Source: Ophioderma brevispina (lineage: Eukaryota; Echinodermata; Ophiuroidea; Amphilepidida; Ophiodermatidae). From it: 64,000 bases of DNA. The notes below the pieces were generated by a model, which was not told the DNA's origin, searched no databases, and saw only the letters and a list, made by a program, of their open reading frames with translations. The stretch's first letter is position 1, and the number at the start of each line of letters is the position of its first letter. Shown here one piece after another: positions 1 through 11,344 of the stretch. The position numbers and the translations under genes were made by a program. The DNA is taken from positions 1 to 64,000 of the forward strand of contig JAMKCH010012772.1 in assembly GCA_023653785.1 (NCBI GenBank). The letters run 5' to 3'.

Positions 1-133
1 TTAAATGAGCAGATTGAGACGCGAAGCAGAAGGAGAAGGGACAGAATGGCCGAAAAACTGAATTGGCAGGCAGAAAGGCAGAATATGGGCATTGATCCGG
101 GGGGTGTTTGTATATATATATAGCTATATACAC

Positions 134-709
134 GGCACAAAAAGTATCTCGGCAGTTTTTCGATCCGTATTTTGCCAAAGTCAGACCATTTTGAAAAGTT
201 TTCGAAAATATACAATTGTCTTGGTCTTGCTCTTTCATTTAATACCTGCTTGTAAAAAAGCGTGAAAATGGGGCTGACGATAGATTTTATAGAACGCCGA
301 AAAGACGCAAACCCCCAAAACAAAAGTTGCGTTGTGGATTTTTTTCAATGGAGCATTGCATGTACTGAGCGCAGAACACTGAAAACCCACAATCAAATTG
401 CAACTGCTTTTCTCGATCATTCAGTCGGAAACACCTCTTGTGCCAAAATCAATACACACGATTAATGGTTGTACCAATACAGGACCCCCCCCCATTGAAA
501 AATCCAAAAACTGCAACTTTGGTTTTGGGGGTTTGCGCGTTCTTTCGGGCGCTCTATCTCAGTCCTTTTTGCCCGCTTTTTTACAAGCGAGGTTCGAGTG
601 GTAAATGAAAGAGCAAGACTAGGAAAACAAAAGTATATTTCGGAAACTTCAAAATGGTCTGACTTTGGCACAATACTGGTCGAAAAACTGCCGAGATACT
701 TTTTGTGCC
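134..709. mobile_element. 576-bp inverted-repeat element (long-armed MITE)
   Basis: Left arm (134 to about 350) and right arm (about 500-709) are reverse complements with scattered changes: both begin GGCACAAAAAGTATCTCGGC and include TTTTTCGA, GCCAAAGTCAGACCATTTTG, GCTCTTTCATTTA and GCAAACCCCCAAAAC. About 150 bp of unpaired sequence lies between. Because of the symmetry, frames on opposite strands encode related peptides (ANPQNKSC plus, ANPQNQSC minus); these are not genes. The flanks are TA-rich, so the target duplication cannot be read. Confidence 0.8.
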
Positions 710-724
710 AGGGTTGTATTATAT

Positions 725-965
725 AATATTGATGAGAGGGGGTAGTCAATACATCACCCCAATGTCACGCCCGTGTGACCCAAAATAATTCATATTTTTT
801 ACCTAATAGGTTTACGCTTTGCGAGCACTTTGTTCTATTCAATTACATTTAACGATTTTATGTTCTAATGGTATTTTTAGCGCGTTTTGCGCATGTCTAG
901 CAATAGTAAACCTATGTCCATATAATTTTAATGAAACCCATCCCCCCAGTGTTAAAAGGAATTTA
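725..965. repeat. Dispersed repeat G, copy 1
   Basis: This stretch resembles 35340-35620 in the same orientation. Shared words in order are GTCAATAC-ATC-CCCC-ATGT, ACCCAAAATA-TCATATTTT, TTTACG followed by a CG-rich word (GCTTTGCGAGC here), AATTACATTTAA-like, a second GCGCG-containing word (AGCGCGTTTTGCGCATGT), and AAACCCAT plus a C-run. The nature of the repeat is unknown. Confidence 0.6.
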
Positions 966-983
966 CGCCAATGAAGGGCAGGG

Positions 984-1415
984 TTAAGGTCCGTTTATTC
1001 TTCACTGCATTGTAGTGCAGTATGCAATCAGTCTTACAAAATCGTTACTGTTGTAATCACTCGCAGTTGTGCAGCAAACGACGTGGCCAAGTACTTGCAA
1101 AAATTAAATTGACCTGCAGTGACCTGGGTTGACCTGCAGTAAATCGATTCGATTAGGAGTGAAGAGGAGGGAAGTGATGAACATTGCAGTAAAGTCCCTT
1201 CATGCTTCCACTGCAAGGTAGTGCGGTGCGTTGCATTGCCTTTGATATAATGCAATGCAGTACTACAACAAAGTTAAATTCGTTTTAACTTGCATTGCAG
1301 TGGGTTGCGTCAAGTTGTAGCAGAAAGTGTTCGATATATAGGCAATGCAAGCAAACTGCAACGGAATTGCAGTGGCATGCAACTGCATTGCAGTGTAAGT
1401 ATGAACGGACCTTAA
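984..1415. repeat. Inverted region rich in CTGCATTGCAGTG words
   Basis: TTAAGGTCCGTTTATTCTTC at 984 pairs with TGAACGGACCTTAA at 1402-1415, and between them CTGCATTGCAG-like words recur in both orientations (near 1005, 1228, 1250, 1292, 1384). A further AAAGGACTTTA lies at 1460. It behaves like a decayed inverted-repeat element of about 430 bp. Confidence 0.55.
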
Positions 1416-1439
1416 ATTTACTGCCGTTACTGTATGCAA

Positions 1440-2500
1440 TGAAGTGCAGTGGAAATATGAAAGGACTTTAGGATAGGAGAGATAGCCTAGCAGATATACA
1501 GCGTGTCATTTTAGATTTTTTCTTTCTCGCAATTTTTGTTTATATTTTTATTCGTTTTAATTGTTGATGTGTTTTTTCCTGATTTTTTTAACAGACAATT
1601 TGTTTGCTTGTTGTTTGTGTTTAATTGTTGTTGTATTTTTATAATCTTTACTTCATTCTCGGTACTTTTCTGAACATTTAGATGTCAAGTAAGCCCATAC
1701 CGGCCTATCGTGTGTTTGAGAATGTCTCGCATCTGTACCTAAATCTAGAACACGCAGTGCCAGTTTCAAGGAATGAATGTATTCGTGTGCAATGCATTTT
1801 TCCGGTGACAATCAGGGGTCCCATATACAAGGGAAAAAATTTAAAAACGCCAAGATTTGTTGAAACCCAAACCAAAAGTGTTTCCCAACCTACCGTATTT
1901 TGGCTATTATGCTTACAAGGGTATTCTCATATTTGCCATTATGCCCATTCTGCTTTCTGCCCATTCTGCCATTTTGCTCATTCTGCTATTGCATATCCGT
2001 CCATTTTACTTTGGTATTTTCTTGACATTCGGCATGCTCATTATACTTTCTGCCGCTTCTGCCCATTCTGCTTTTTGCCTTTTCCACCAACCGTTGCCTG
2101 GAATCACCTCTCTTGAGAATTTGCATCGGAGGGCCGAAACAGCCGTCCAACAAAACCGATATTTGTTTTATTAATGATTATTCAGCCGAAATAAGCTTGT
2201 TCGTGGCATTCGAAATAAATTACGGGACAGCTTTAAACAGAGCTCAAGGGATCATCATTTAATGTACCGTAACGAAGGATGGACGGACGGACGAACCACA
2301 CTAACGAGTCAGGGCGATTTGAGGAGATTGTGCGCAGCTCAAAAATATGGGACACTCATCAATAATGCTTCTGTTAAATTCCGTGCAGATCAATACTCCA
2401 CCGCGCTCTGTCATCCTAGCAATGCTTTTAACACATCATCTTTTTTCGGAAACTTCACGCAAAAGTAATCTCTATCAAAATAATACCCTTAGGGAACCAT
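1440..2500. other. No gene recognised
   Basis: AT-rich sequence. At 1935-2080 there is a degenerate short repeat of CCATTCTGCTTT-type words that leaves two overlapping open frames with no protein signature. I see nothing else to support. Confidence 0.5.
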
Positions 2501-2506
2501 ACTCGC

Positions 2507-2539
2507 CATGGCTAAAGAGCTATGCGCTCTGTAGCCATG
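2507..2539. repeat. Hairpin, 14-bp stem with one mismatch
   Basis: CATGGCTAAAGAGC and GCTCTGTAGCCATG pair across a TATGC loop. Role unknown. Confidence 0.6.
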
Positions 2540-2691
2540 CCGCGTGGGAGATAAACTCTTAATACAAACAGCCTATTATAATTATTATACACCCCAAAAC
2601 CATTCACTCTGGATCGCCATTGTGGGCGGATACGTGCGCGCATGATTTAGATAATCAATGAGCTAGATGGCGTTCGTGAAAATAACCAGCT

Positions 2692-2763
2692 TGGGCGTGA
2701 CTTGGGTAACATCGGTCGAGCGGCCGCAGGCGGCGAGACCGAGTTAACCAAGTCAAGCGCGAA
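2692..2763. repeat. GC-rich hairpin with a NotI-like loop
   Basis: GCG-TGACTTGGGTAAC-ATCGGTC pairs with GACCGAGTTAACCAAGTCA-AGCGC. The ~20-nt loop (GAGCGGCCGCAGGC and following bases) contains GCGGCCGC. It stands out in an AT-rich background. Confidence 0.7.
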
Positions 2764-2764
2764 G

Positions 2765-4970
2765 ATTGTTTATTTTTACGACGCATCATAGCACATTGAT
2801 TATATAGCTAAAATTAGAGTATAATATAAAAATAACATGTTAAAACAATATTTTGGTGAAAACATGTAAAATTGGGAATTGATACCGAAATAATTGGTCG
2901 CAATTTTAAATTTAACCTATTTAAAAACACTTGTCCTTCACGTTATTGACGAGCGTTACCAAAATTCCAAATGGGTTGTATTGATTGCTCTGGCCACCCC
3001 CCCACCCCCCCTTTAAACATTCGAGTGACTAAAAGCTATTAGATTAAAGCTAAACTTGCAATCGGAATGAGTAGTGGCTTGCTTAAATAGAGAAAATACG
3101 CATGTATTTAAGTTTACCTTGGAGTAAAATTTGAATGAAATAAATCAACCAAGCTATCGGAATAAAAGACTATTAACCCTATTGTCACCTGAACATATGA
3201 TTCTTTCGTGCCGAATTACAAGGAGGTAGCAGTGTTTTACCACTACATTTATTTGAGCCATTTGGTGCAAATTGCATAGGGTGAAGAGAAGAAAACAAAA
3301 GAACCAATATGGATATGTGACCCGTCATGTTTTAGTATATTTATAAATTATGTAACGGATCTTTAGGGTATTGTGTGATCTACATTGGGGGAAGCAGCAT
3401 TGATTCAAATGGAACACGACGGGAGTAGGGTGGGAGCTTCTGCAAGCTGATCCCAAGAGGTTGAAGCGGACTTAGTACATGGGTTTTTTGGGGGGTACCC
3501 TCTAGATGTACCCAGGTTTTGGTCAAATCTGAATGTTTCATGGAGTAGGTTTGTGTTATTGTTTTAATTTTTGCCCTTGCAATTACCCGAAAGAATTGCA
3601 GTTCGCATAAACATTTTAAAAAGACAGTATGAAAATCAAATATCTGATTATATTCATATAGTTGCTGTTGTAAAAAAGAAAAATTGTGTCATGTCCATTT
3701 ATGAAAAAATGTTTGATGTAAAAAAGCAATCAATTTTTAAAGTTTAGTACAGGTAGAAGAACGCTCAAAGTTTCTACATAAATAGGTTGCATAGGTGCAC
3801 ACCATAGAATTGATCCTTAAGGGTGCATCAGATATATAACGATCGCGCCGCTGGATATTAGTTTCAGACAGTTTTCTAGAACCATTACGGGGACCCGCGT
3901 GTTTAGTTGTGACCCCGACTTCCGAGTGTGAATTTATTAAAAATACACAAGATATAGATATATTTAAAAAAAGCCAGGTAGCCTTTCGAACACATTAGTA
4001 GTAGTAACGCACGGGACAACAATAGATAACAACAAAGACGAGCACGGAAGGGTATAACTCGATATTCCCGAATTTGGCCATTACCAGTCCAAAGAGTGTG
4101 AAATTGAATCTAATGGTATACATCACCTCAAGTACGCATGCGTGTCAAAATAGGATGGCGATAATATCAGGCCAGGTGGTTAACGTTACTGACAGATCTC
4201 CCCTGTGCTGTCACATCTCGAATGGGCCCTGCTATTCTTGTCCCGGGATATTTCTCTACTTTTTTGTAATATAAATTCACGGTGAAACGTTACGCGTTTA
4301 ATTACGGTATTGTTCACCTTCGTGTTGGAAATCAGCAGCCATTGAACCCGTTATCACATACGTGCTTTACTGCGATGTCACCAGGTGCAACAATGTATCT
4401 GATGTCAAATGAGGATGTCAGAAAATAGTATGATTACACTCGAATGGGCAGCGACGAATGGAATCAAAGGAGAAAAAGAGAAACTTACTCATTAACATCA
4501 TGTGTATTTTAAGTGATGATATGATAGAGACATCAATGTTATCCGATTCAGTAAAAGGCACCAATATGTTAACAAATCGGGTGCTTGTCAATTGGTACAC
4601 CCACTCCAAAACAAAAAAAGGGACCTGAAGACAAAATGCAAAGATTAATCTAATTATTAGTATGGGGTAAAGAAATGATGTCCCCATGAGAGAGGGTCCT
4701 AGCTACAATAGCAAAATGTACGGAATAAACTGTGACCTTGTAGACGAGGCCACTTTAGGTACAGTGCTGAAACAAATGGTGCATACAGCATTCAATGGAG
4801 AACACAGTAGACGGATGGGTGGTAGGACACTCAGTCACACGGACACTGTATTACATGACACCGGTCAAAAAATCCACCTATTTTTACACAACATCGTTTA
4901 TTAACCAAGTTACACTGACCAAAGATTAACCAGCTTCAATGATTAGGCCCTTGAAACTTGAATTCAGGTT
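2765..4970. other. 2.2 kb with no recognised gene
   Basis: AT-rich sequence with short open frames (4074-4274, 4418-4687, 4686-4904) that lack recognisable motifs or convincing splice sites. I see no repeat match elsewhere in the window. Possibly intergenic or intronic. Confidence 0.45.
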
Positions 4971-4972
4971 TA

Positions 4973-5297
4973 GGCGACGAAAAAAGAAAACCCTGTTTTA
5001 CGGGCGAGCACCCCTTTCGAGTAGGGTCGGTCGGTCGGGCGAATTTTTTCTTTTTTTAATTTTTTTTTCTTTTCTGGAGCTCAAAATTGGCCTAAAATAG
5101 TCCAAAAATCTGAAAATCAAGAGAAAAAATGAAAAATTTTTACAAATTTTCTAAAAAAAATTTGCCAAAATTGATAAATTTGGGCTAAAAACAAGCTGAT
5201 TTTACATGATTTTTGGAAAAACTAAAAAAAAATCTGCAAAACTGAAAAATCAGGGTCGGTCGGGCCCGTAAAACAGGGTTTTTTTATTTTCGTCGCC
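4973..5297. mobile_element. 325-bp MITE flanked by TTA (PIF/Harbinger-like)
   Basis: Terminal inverted repeats are GGCGACGAAAAAAGAAAACC at the left and the reverse complement of AACAGGGTTTTTTTATTTTC-GTCGCC at the right, continuing into CCCTGTTTTACGGGC on both sides. TTA stands immediately outside each end (4970-4972 and 5298-5300), matching the 3-bp target preference of PIF/Harbinger elements. The interior is A/T-rich with no coding capacity. One caution: about 30 bp of left flank plus the first bases resemble the reverse complement of 9671-9710, so the left boundary could be a shared larger repeat. Confidence 0.75.
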
Positions 5298-5789
5298 TTA
5301 GCGTAACATTTTTTTCAGCGCATAATGAGGCAACTTTTTCATTATCCATTATTCATTATTTGACAATTTTCATTTCACACCAAAATCAACACCTTCTGAA
5401 TGTACTAACATGTACTAAAAGACCCAAATCCACATCTGACTGTTATTTACTGCTTTTTGTACATCTCACATTTGACTACATGCATACAGTTTAAAGTTTC
5501 CATATCCATGAACTAACAGAATGTTCAAAGTTATTGTTGGCAATATTTGATTTGTGAGATTGCCTGATGAACTCCTGTAGCAGTTGTGGCATGCAATTGC
5601 ATGTCAAAGCTGGACCACACAAAATCTTTTTTTTTTTATTTATTTCATATATTTATAATTAAAACAGAGTTATATTGTTTTTGAAGAGTGTATTTGTATA
5701 AAATACAGATAACGATTAATAAAAGAAATTTTATATTTTTACAAGCAGCTTTTATTTTGTCATCTTGCGTATTTAACTGAACGTTGAAA

Positions 5790-6795
5790 TTTTCTTGAAG
5801 CCAGGTGCATCGAGTCAATGACAACTCAAGACGAACCAAAATAGCCAATTTGTATTCCACACAATTGCTCAACAACACCATTGATACACAAAGGAGCCAA
5901 AAAACCAGGAACCATCCAGTAACCATTTGAGACCATCCAAGTGTCCACTTTCTTTAGAAATCATTATTTTGACTATTTTGAACCAAAACAACTGAATTGG
6001 TATCCAGGCATTTTCTTCATCCATTGAAACACAAAGTAGCCGAAAACACTGTGAACCATACAGAAACCATCTAGGAACCATCCAAAGTATCCACTTTTGT
6101 TTAAAAATCATTATCTTTGCCATCTTGAACCAAAATAGCCAATTTGTATTTCACACAATTGCTCAACAACCATGGATACACCAAGGAGCCAAAAAAAAAA
6201 ACAGGAACCATCCAGTAACCATCTGAGACCATCCAAAGTGACCCCTTTTCTTTAAAAATCATTATTTTGACCATCTTGAACCAAAATAGCCAATTTGAGT
6301 TCCACACAATTGCTCAACAACATTGATACACAAAGGAGACGAAAACACCGGGGAAATCACCCAGAAACAATCTGGACCATCCAAAGTGTCCCACCCACTT
6401 TTATTTCAAATAATTATTTTTGATCTTTTGGACCAACATAGCCATTTTGGGGTCGGACAATGCTAAATCCATTGAAATACAAAGGACCAAAACCCTTGAA
6501 CTGGCAGAAACCACGGGTAATCAATCTAAGGGGGAAAGAGTCCCCTTTTCGCCCTTTTCTTTCCCCAATATTATTTTGATCATTTTAAACACAATAGCCG
6601 ATTTGGGTTCTTGTTCAATTGTCAACAACCATGATACACAACTGATCCAAAACACACCTAGAACCATCCAGAACCATCTGGGAACCATCCAAGTGTCACT
6701 TTTGTGAAAAATGGTTATTTTGACTATTTGTTATTTTGACTACCAAATGCCTACTTTGAGTGTAGGAAATGCTCATCAACTATGAAACCAAGTAC
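5790..6795. repeat. Tandem satellite, unit ~150 bp, about 6.5 units
   Basis: The word AACCAAAATAGCC or a variant recurs at 5834, 5981, 6128, 6279, 6431, 6588 and 6741, giving spacings of 147-157 bp. Each unit also carries TCATTATTTTGAC-AT-TTG, CACAATTGCTCAACAAC, TGATACACAAAGGAGCC and CCATCCAGTAACCATCTG-like segments. Units diverge more toward 6700. Minus-strand open frames here merely repeat the unit. The array ends at the TAA tail of the LINE at 6797. Confidence 0.85.
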
Positions 6796-6796
6796 C

Positions 6797-8950
6797 AAAA
6801 TAATAATAATAATAACTAATGAGATTTATCAAAGCGCCTTTTACTAAGTAGGCGGCGCTATAGAAAAGAATTAGGAAGGGGACAACTACCGTTAGGATAC
6901 AGAGAGACTTCAATGACTTTTAAAACTGAAATTGATCAAGACCACGGATGTTGACAGGCAATTCGTTCCACAAATAAGAACCTGCAAGGACAGAAGCACG
7001 ATCACCATGCGTCTATTGGAGCGAGCACTTGAATTTGATGTTGGCTGAGTCGAAGTGCGTACGTGGTCTTGTATAACTGAAATCAGAACCAGATACTGAG
7101 GGAATCCAGATGAAAATCTTTAAACGTGATGAGGAGAATTTGTATTCAGTCCTCTGGGCAATAGGCAACCAAAGAACATGACGGGAATGGAGTAATGGAG
7201 CGGCCATAGCACTCGTAGGTTGTCCTCAAAATCAACCGCACATCGTTTGAGACCTGAAGACGATTAAGCTGTTTCTTATCAATCCCATACATGAGTGCAT
7301 TACATAATCAATCCGAACATATCGAGTGGCGAACAATATTATGACATGTCTCTATCAAGGTGTTTTACAATACGATTGAGTGTGCAACATCCAGGGATGG
7401 AGCGTGACAAAGCATGATGTTATTGCATGGTCCTGGACCTATCAAATGTAACACCAAGGTTACGGATCGCGAAGTATTATATGTCTTGGTCCCCATTAAA
7501 GAGGTATTGATGTGTCAGGGACTCAAATGCTGCCCTAGAACAACAATAAAGAACTCAGTTTTGACTGATTCAATTTTAAACTATGCTCAACATCCATGAC
7601 TGAAGGTCATCCACACACCTTGCCCCATCTGTAGCGTGCACAAACTGCGTCACCATCAACATTTGGATCAATCTTACGTAAATCTGGACATCGTCAGCAT
7701 AACCTGATAATTAAGGTTGTGATGTTCAATGATCGACCCACGAGCGAGTATTAGTAGTGAAAGCCGGGGGGTCCTATACGAGCCCTGAGGAACACCATAT
7801 AGGAGTTGTTTGATGTCAGAGATACTTCCATTCACATTAACCCTACAAGATCTATTGGAACGGTAGTATTTGACCAAGTCATTGACATTGCCAATTGTCC
7901 CAAAGTCCTTTCGATAACTTTACGCAAGAATCCCGTGGTCGACAGTATCGAAGGCCGCCGAATAGATCAAGATCCAAAGAAAGGACTTGCTGCTGATCAT
8001 CGATGCCTTCAATTCATTATGAACCATCAACAGAGCGGTCTCAGTGCTGCGGTCATGTCTATAGGCAGACTGGAGGATCAGCAAGGCGGTTTTCTCTCAA
8101 TGTACCGATACCTGACCGAACCACCTTCTCATACGTGCCAGGATGGTAGGTTAGAGACGGGTCTGTATTAGGACAGTTGATGTTTGTCACGAGAGTTCTT
8201 TCAGAATGGGTGTATAATTGGCTTACGGAGTCCTCGGAATAAGCCCGCCACGAGAAAGTTTAACAATATTTTTCTGAGGATGGGTAACAAAATTTGAACA
8301 GGTTGTAGCCAGCCAAGTGGGCATTGGGTCAAGGGAACAACTTTTAGATGGACATTTCATATAATTATAAAAAACAAAAATCTCCTCGCTGACAGCTGAA
8401 TTCATCTAACTACATGAGTGCAGGATGATTATAATCTGCAAGATTAGAAATGTTGTATTACCAGACCTGTTAATCAAGCTCCTGTCTGATCTGTTCACTT
8501 TACATAAGTAATCACAGAATGTTTTCAAGTCATTTTTTGAATCACAATCAGGAAATTAGTTCTTGACATTTATCCGTTCATTGATTATTCGTACTCTCTT
8601 CAAATTACCTTTATCCATTTTTCAGGCTATACTTTATTGTCTGAGCATACATTTCTCGCATACCTCTTGGCATCAATGTAGTGCTGATATCGTAATTATA
8701 TCTCGAACTTTCTCCACCGCTTTCACTGCGACGCCGCTTCACGACTTGCACTAACGACAGTTTCATTATATCATTTAGTTTGAACGACAGAACGTACTTG
8801 AGTCTTGATTGGAGCATTATCATCCAGAACAGTTTTACAAGCATTGTTGTACCCGTGCCACGACTCATCCCCAGTATTATATTCTTGCCTAAGACCCTTT
8901 TCAATTGGCAAGCCAGATCATTACCAAGACTGATGGTCATTTTCTAAACA
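6797..8950 (-). mobile_element. Decayed CR1/L2-like LINE, endonuclease-RT linker to 3' end
   Basis: A non-LTR retrotransposon remnant read on the minus strand, broken by frameshifts and stops. In order from the 5' side one can read a KRRRSE..RWRKFE-like linker near 8690-8750, SKSCSLDPMPTWL near 8310-8350, NYRPVSNLP-like near 8150-8175, HDRSTETALL near 8031-8060, AAFDTVDHGIL at 7926-7958, YGVPQGS near 7774-7806, YADDVQIY at 7673-7705, WLPIAQRTEYK near 7139-7170, and LWNELPVNIR near 6950-6978. These blocks and their order are those of the CR1/L2 group. The 3' end is a (TAA)n run at about 6798-6815 preceded by an AATGAGATTTAT..AAGCGCC tail, as in L2-type elements. No endonuclease was recognised, so the copy is 5' truncated or has decayed beyond reading. 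It is not functional. Confidence 0.87.
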
Positions 8951-8954
8951 ACGG

Positions 8955-10135
8955 GAGGTAGTTGAAGTCTTGGAAGGGGCGCTCCAACCAATTAAGGTAC
9001 AGTTTAATTATCAAGTGATCCGCAATGAATATAGGATCAACTTCCCATTTACTTATAACATTAAAAAATTAAAAAAAGAAAAAACCTAAAAAATTAAAAA
9101 AAAAAAAAATGCTCTCCCTCCCCTCCATCTCTCCATATTTCCTAACTCTAAGTTGAAACTTTGGCATTTATATTATGTACTCTTACATTAACAATTGCTC
9201 CTAATTGACTTGCCCTACTTGAACAACCACCCATGTTGAGTTTCAATCTTGTGGTTTACCGCCCGACACTCAGACTTCTAATAAAATGTCGGGTGAAATT
9301 GCTGTCGAAAAGCATTTTTCAAAGCAACTTCTAAATGAAGCTTACTTATATATAGTAGGTATGTTGGTGTCACCTTCTTGAAACTCAAGTGGTTTTTGAT
9401 TTCAGAATTTGGTCGTCAGCCGATTACCAACAGGTTAAACGTCTCCGCGCGCGCTAGTTTTGAAAAGTTTCATTCTGACGACCGATTACCGCTTCGAACG
9501 CTGTACGTAAATATGTTGGGATTACCAACCTGAGATGTCCGTATTTCGCCGTTGAGACTTTAAATGCCTTAAATAATTTAAAACAGACAGGAAAAGATCA
9601 ATTAAAAAAATGAATTTTCAGGATTCTTGCCCACAAACGCGGTGGAAATTTCATAAGCGGGCGGGTGACGCCTAAACCGGAAATCGAGTTTCAAGGGCCT
9701 TATGGTAACCTGCACAGGCTATCCACTGTCTGTGTACTAGACTGTCCCACACCATGGGGGGGGCCGTGGGGGTCACCAGACACAGCCCATCCTTAGTTAA
9801 CATTCTAAATCAAAGGTGGTAAGGATGAAGGTAACTAGCAAGTTTGCCGGAATCCTCTCGGTATCCCCCAACAGAACCAGGGGCGGTGATTCCTTAGTTA
9901 ACCATTTGAAGATGAACTCGTACACAGAGCCGAAGACATCCAAGATTAAGGTCAAGAATAAAATCGAATCAAGGACGAACCGCGGCGCACACACTCGCTC
10001 GCGCGAGACCGACGGACACAAACGCGCGCACACGAAAACCCCTCACATACGTTATATGGCCTCCATTTTTCTGATTAAACTTTAAAAATATTATTTTCTC
10101 AATTTTATTGGAAAAGATTTCTCACGGCGAGAAGC
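8955..10135. other. No gene recognised
   Basis: Contains an A-rich tract at 9061-9110, a piece at 9671-9710 matching (inverted) the left flank of the MITE at 4973, and overlapping open frames at 9797-10085 without recognisable motifs. Two GATTACCAACAGGTT/GATTACCAACCTG words occur at 9422 and 9519. Confidence 0.45.
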
Positions 10136-10146
10136 ACTTTGTTTGC

Positions 10147-10350
10147 TATAAAAGAGAGAAAGGGGGATTCCCAAAGAGTTGTTTTTGCCAAGTGCACCTG
10201 TTTGGATTGCGAATGGGGGGGGGGTGGGGATTCCCCAAGATGTAACCTTAGAAACTTGTTGATGTTTTTTGGGAGATCAGAACATTGTAAGATCGGGGAA
10301 TTTCCCCACAAAGTTATATATGATGAAGTGATGGAATGGGGAGAATTCCG
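10147..10350. promoter_or_regulatory. TATA-like box followed by four kappa-B-like palindromes
   Basis: TATAAAA at 10147-10153 is followed by GGGGATTCCC (10163-10172), GGGGATTCCCC (10226-10236), GGGGAATTTCCCC (10295-10307) and GGGGAGAATTCC (10338-10349). The first three fit the Rel/NF-kB consensus GGGRNNYYCC. No gene start can be tied to them, and they may be part of a G/C-skewed repeat, so function is only a possibility. Confidence 0.3.
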
Positions 10351-10369
10351 ATTGGTCAGCTAGTGTAAG

Positions 10370-11340
10370 GAGTTTATGCATGAGAATGATGTAATGATTC
10401 ATTGTTAGAAAGGGGAATCTATCTGTGAGTAGGATTCCAAATACACACTGGAAGGACCTTCTCCAGCACCACTAATAACAGTAGCTAGAGATAGCTAGTT
10501 TACTCTGCATTAAGGAGACATGTAAAGTACATAGTGCCAGGATATATTAAGTCCATGGAGCAGAGTTGCTGTAATATTCTACTGTAATCTTTGAAGCCGA
10601 CAGTGCTGGGAATTCCAAATAGGATTCCAAATTGCGAACAGATAGAAAATCGTGGTGATTATCTTGGATGATATACTGTGATTATGAGCGTCGAGGGACT
10701 TAATTTGTCCTTGTCGTCTTGAACTGCTGGACAAGATTACCTTCAGGACTGAGAAGATTCCCTGAAATAAATACAGGAGGAGTTTTGTATGATCTTGTGC
10801 GCTGTCATTTTGAAGTCTTCTCTGTGGAGGACATATATTCGTAGAACTGCAACGCTATTGTGGACATTAGTGGACATTCTTGAGGACAGTAAGTATTAGT
10901 TATATAATTGTGTGTACTTGTGTATTTGATTATGTACTTTTGTTTTTGGACATACCAAAGTCTTGAACCAAATCAAGTAAAGATCATTAAAACTGTTTAT
11001 TATACAAAATCTGTCATTTGTCACAGGCTCACTTAGGTTGTGTTTGAAAGGTAATTCTTGAACATCAGGCATCCACGAGACGTCATTCAACAATACACAA
11101 AACAACATACAACCAACCACACACGCGCCCGCGAGAAACCGCAAACATATCAGGCCAATCGTATGGCTAGAGTACATAAATCGCATCCTGCTAAGTCAAA
11201 CGATACATACAAAATGCAATGTATTACATAACGCGTTATTTTTTATTACATTACGCGTTTTATTACCTAACACTCAAACACGATGTAACATGGTCTATTC
11301 AACCCAGGATGGCCAATTATGTTATAGCATATAGTCAGTG
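10370..11340. other. No gene recognised
   Basis: Several AGGATTCCAAAT words (10431, 10609, 10621) continue the theme of the preceding cluster. ACGCGTTATTxxTTATTACATTACGCGTTTT at 11229-11263 is a short duplicated motif. I see no coding or element signature. Confidence 0.4.
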
Positions 11341-11344
11341 GCTT

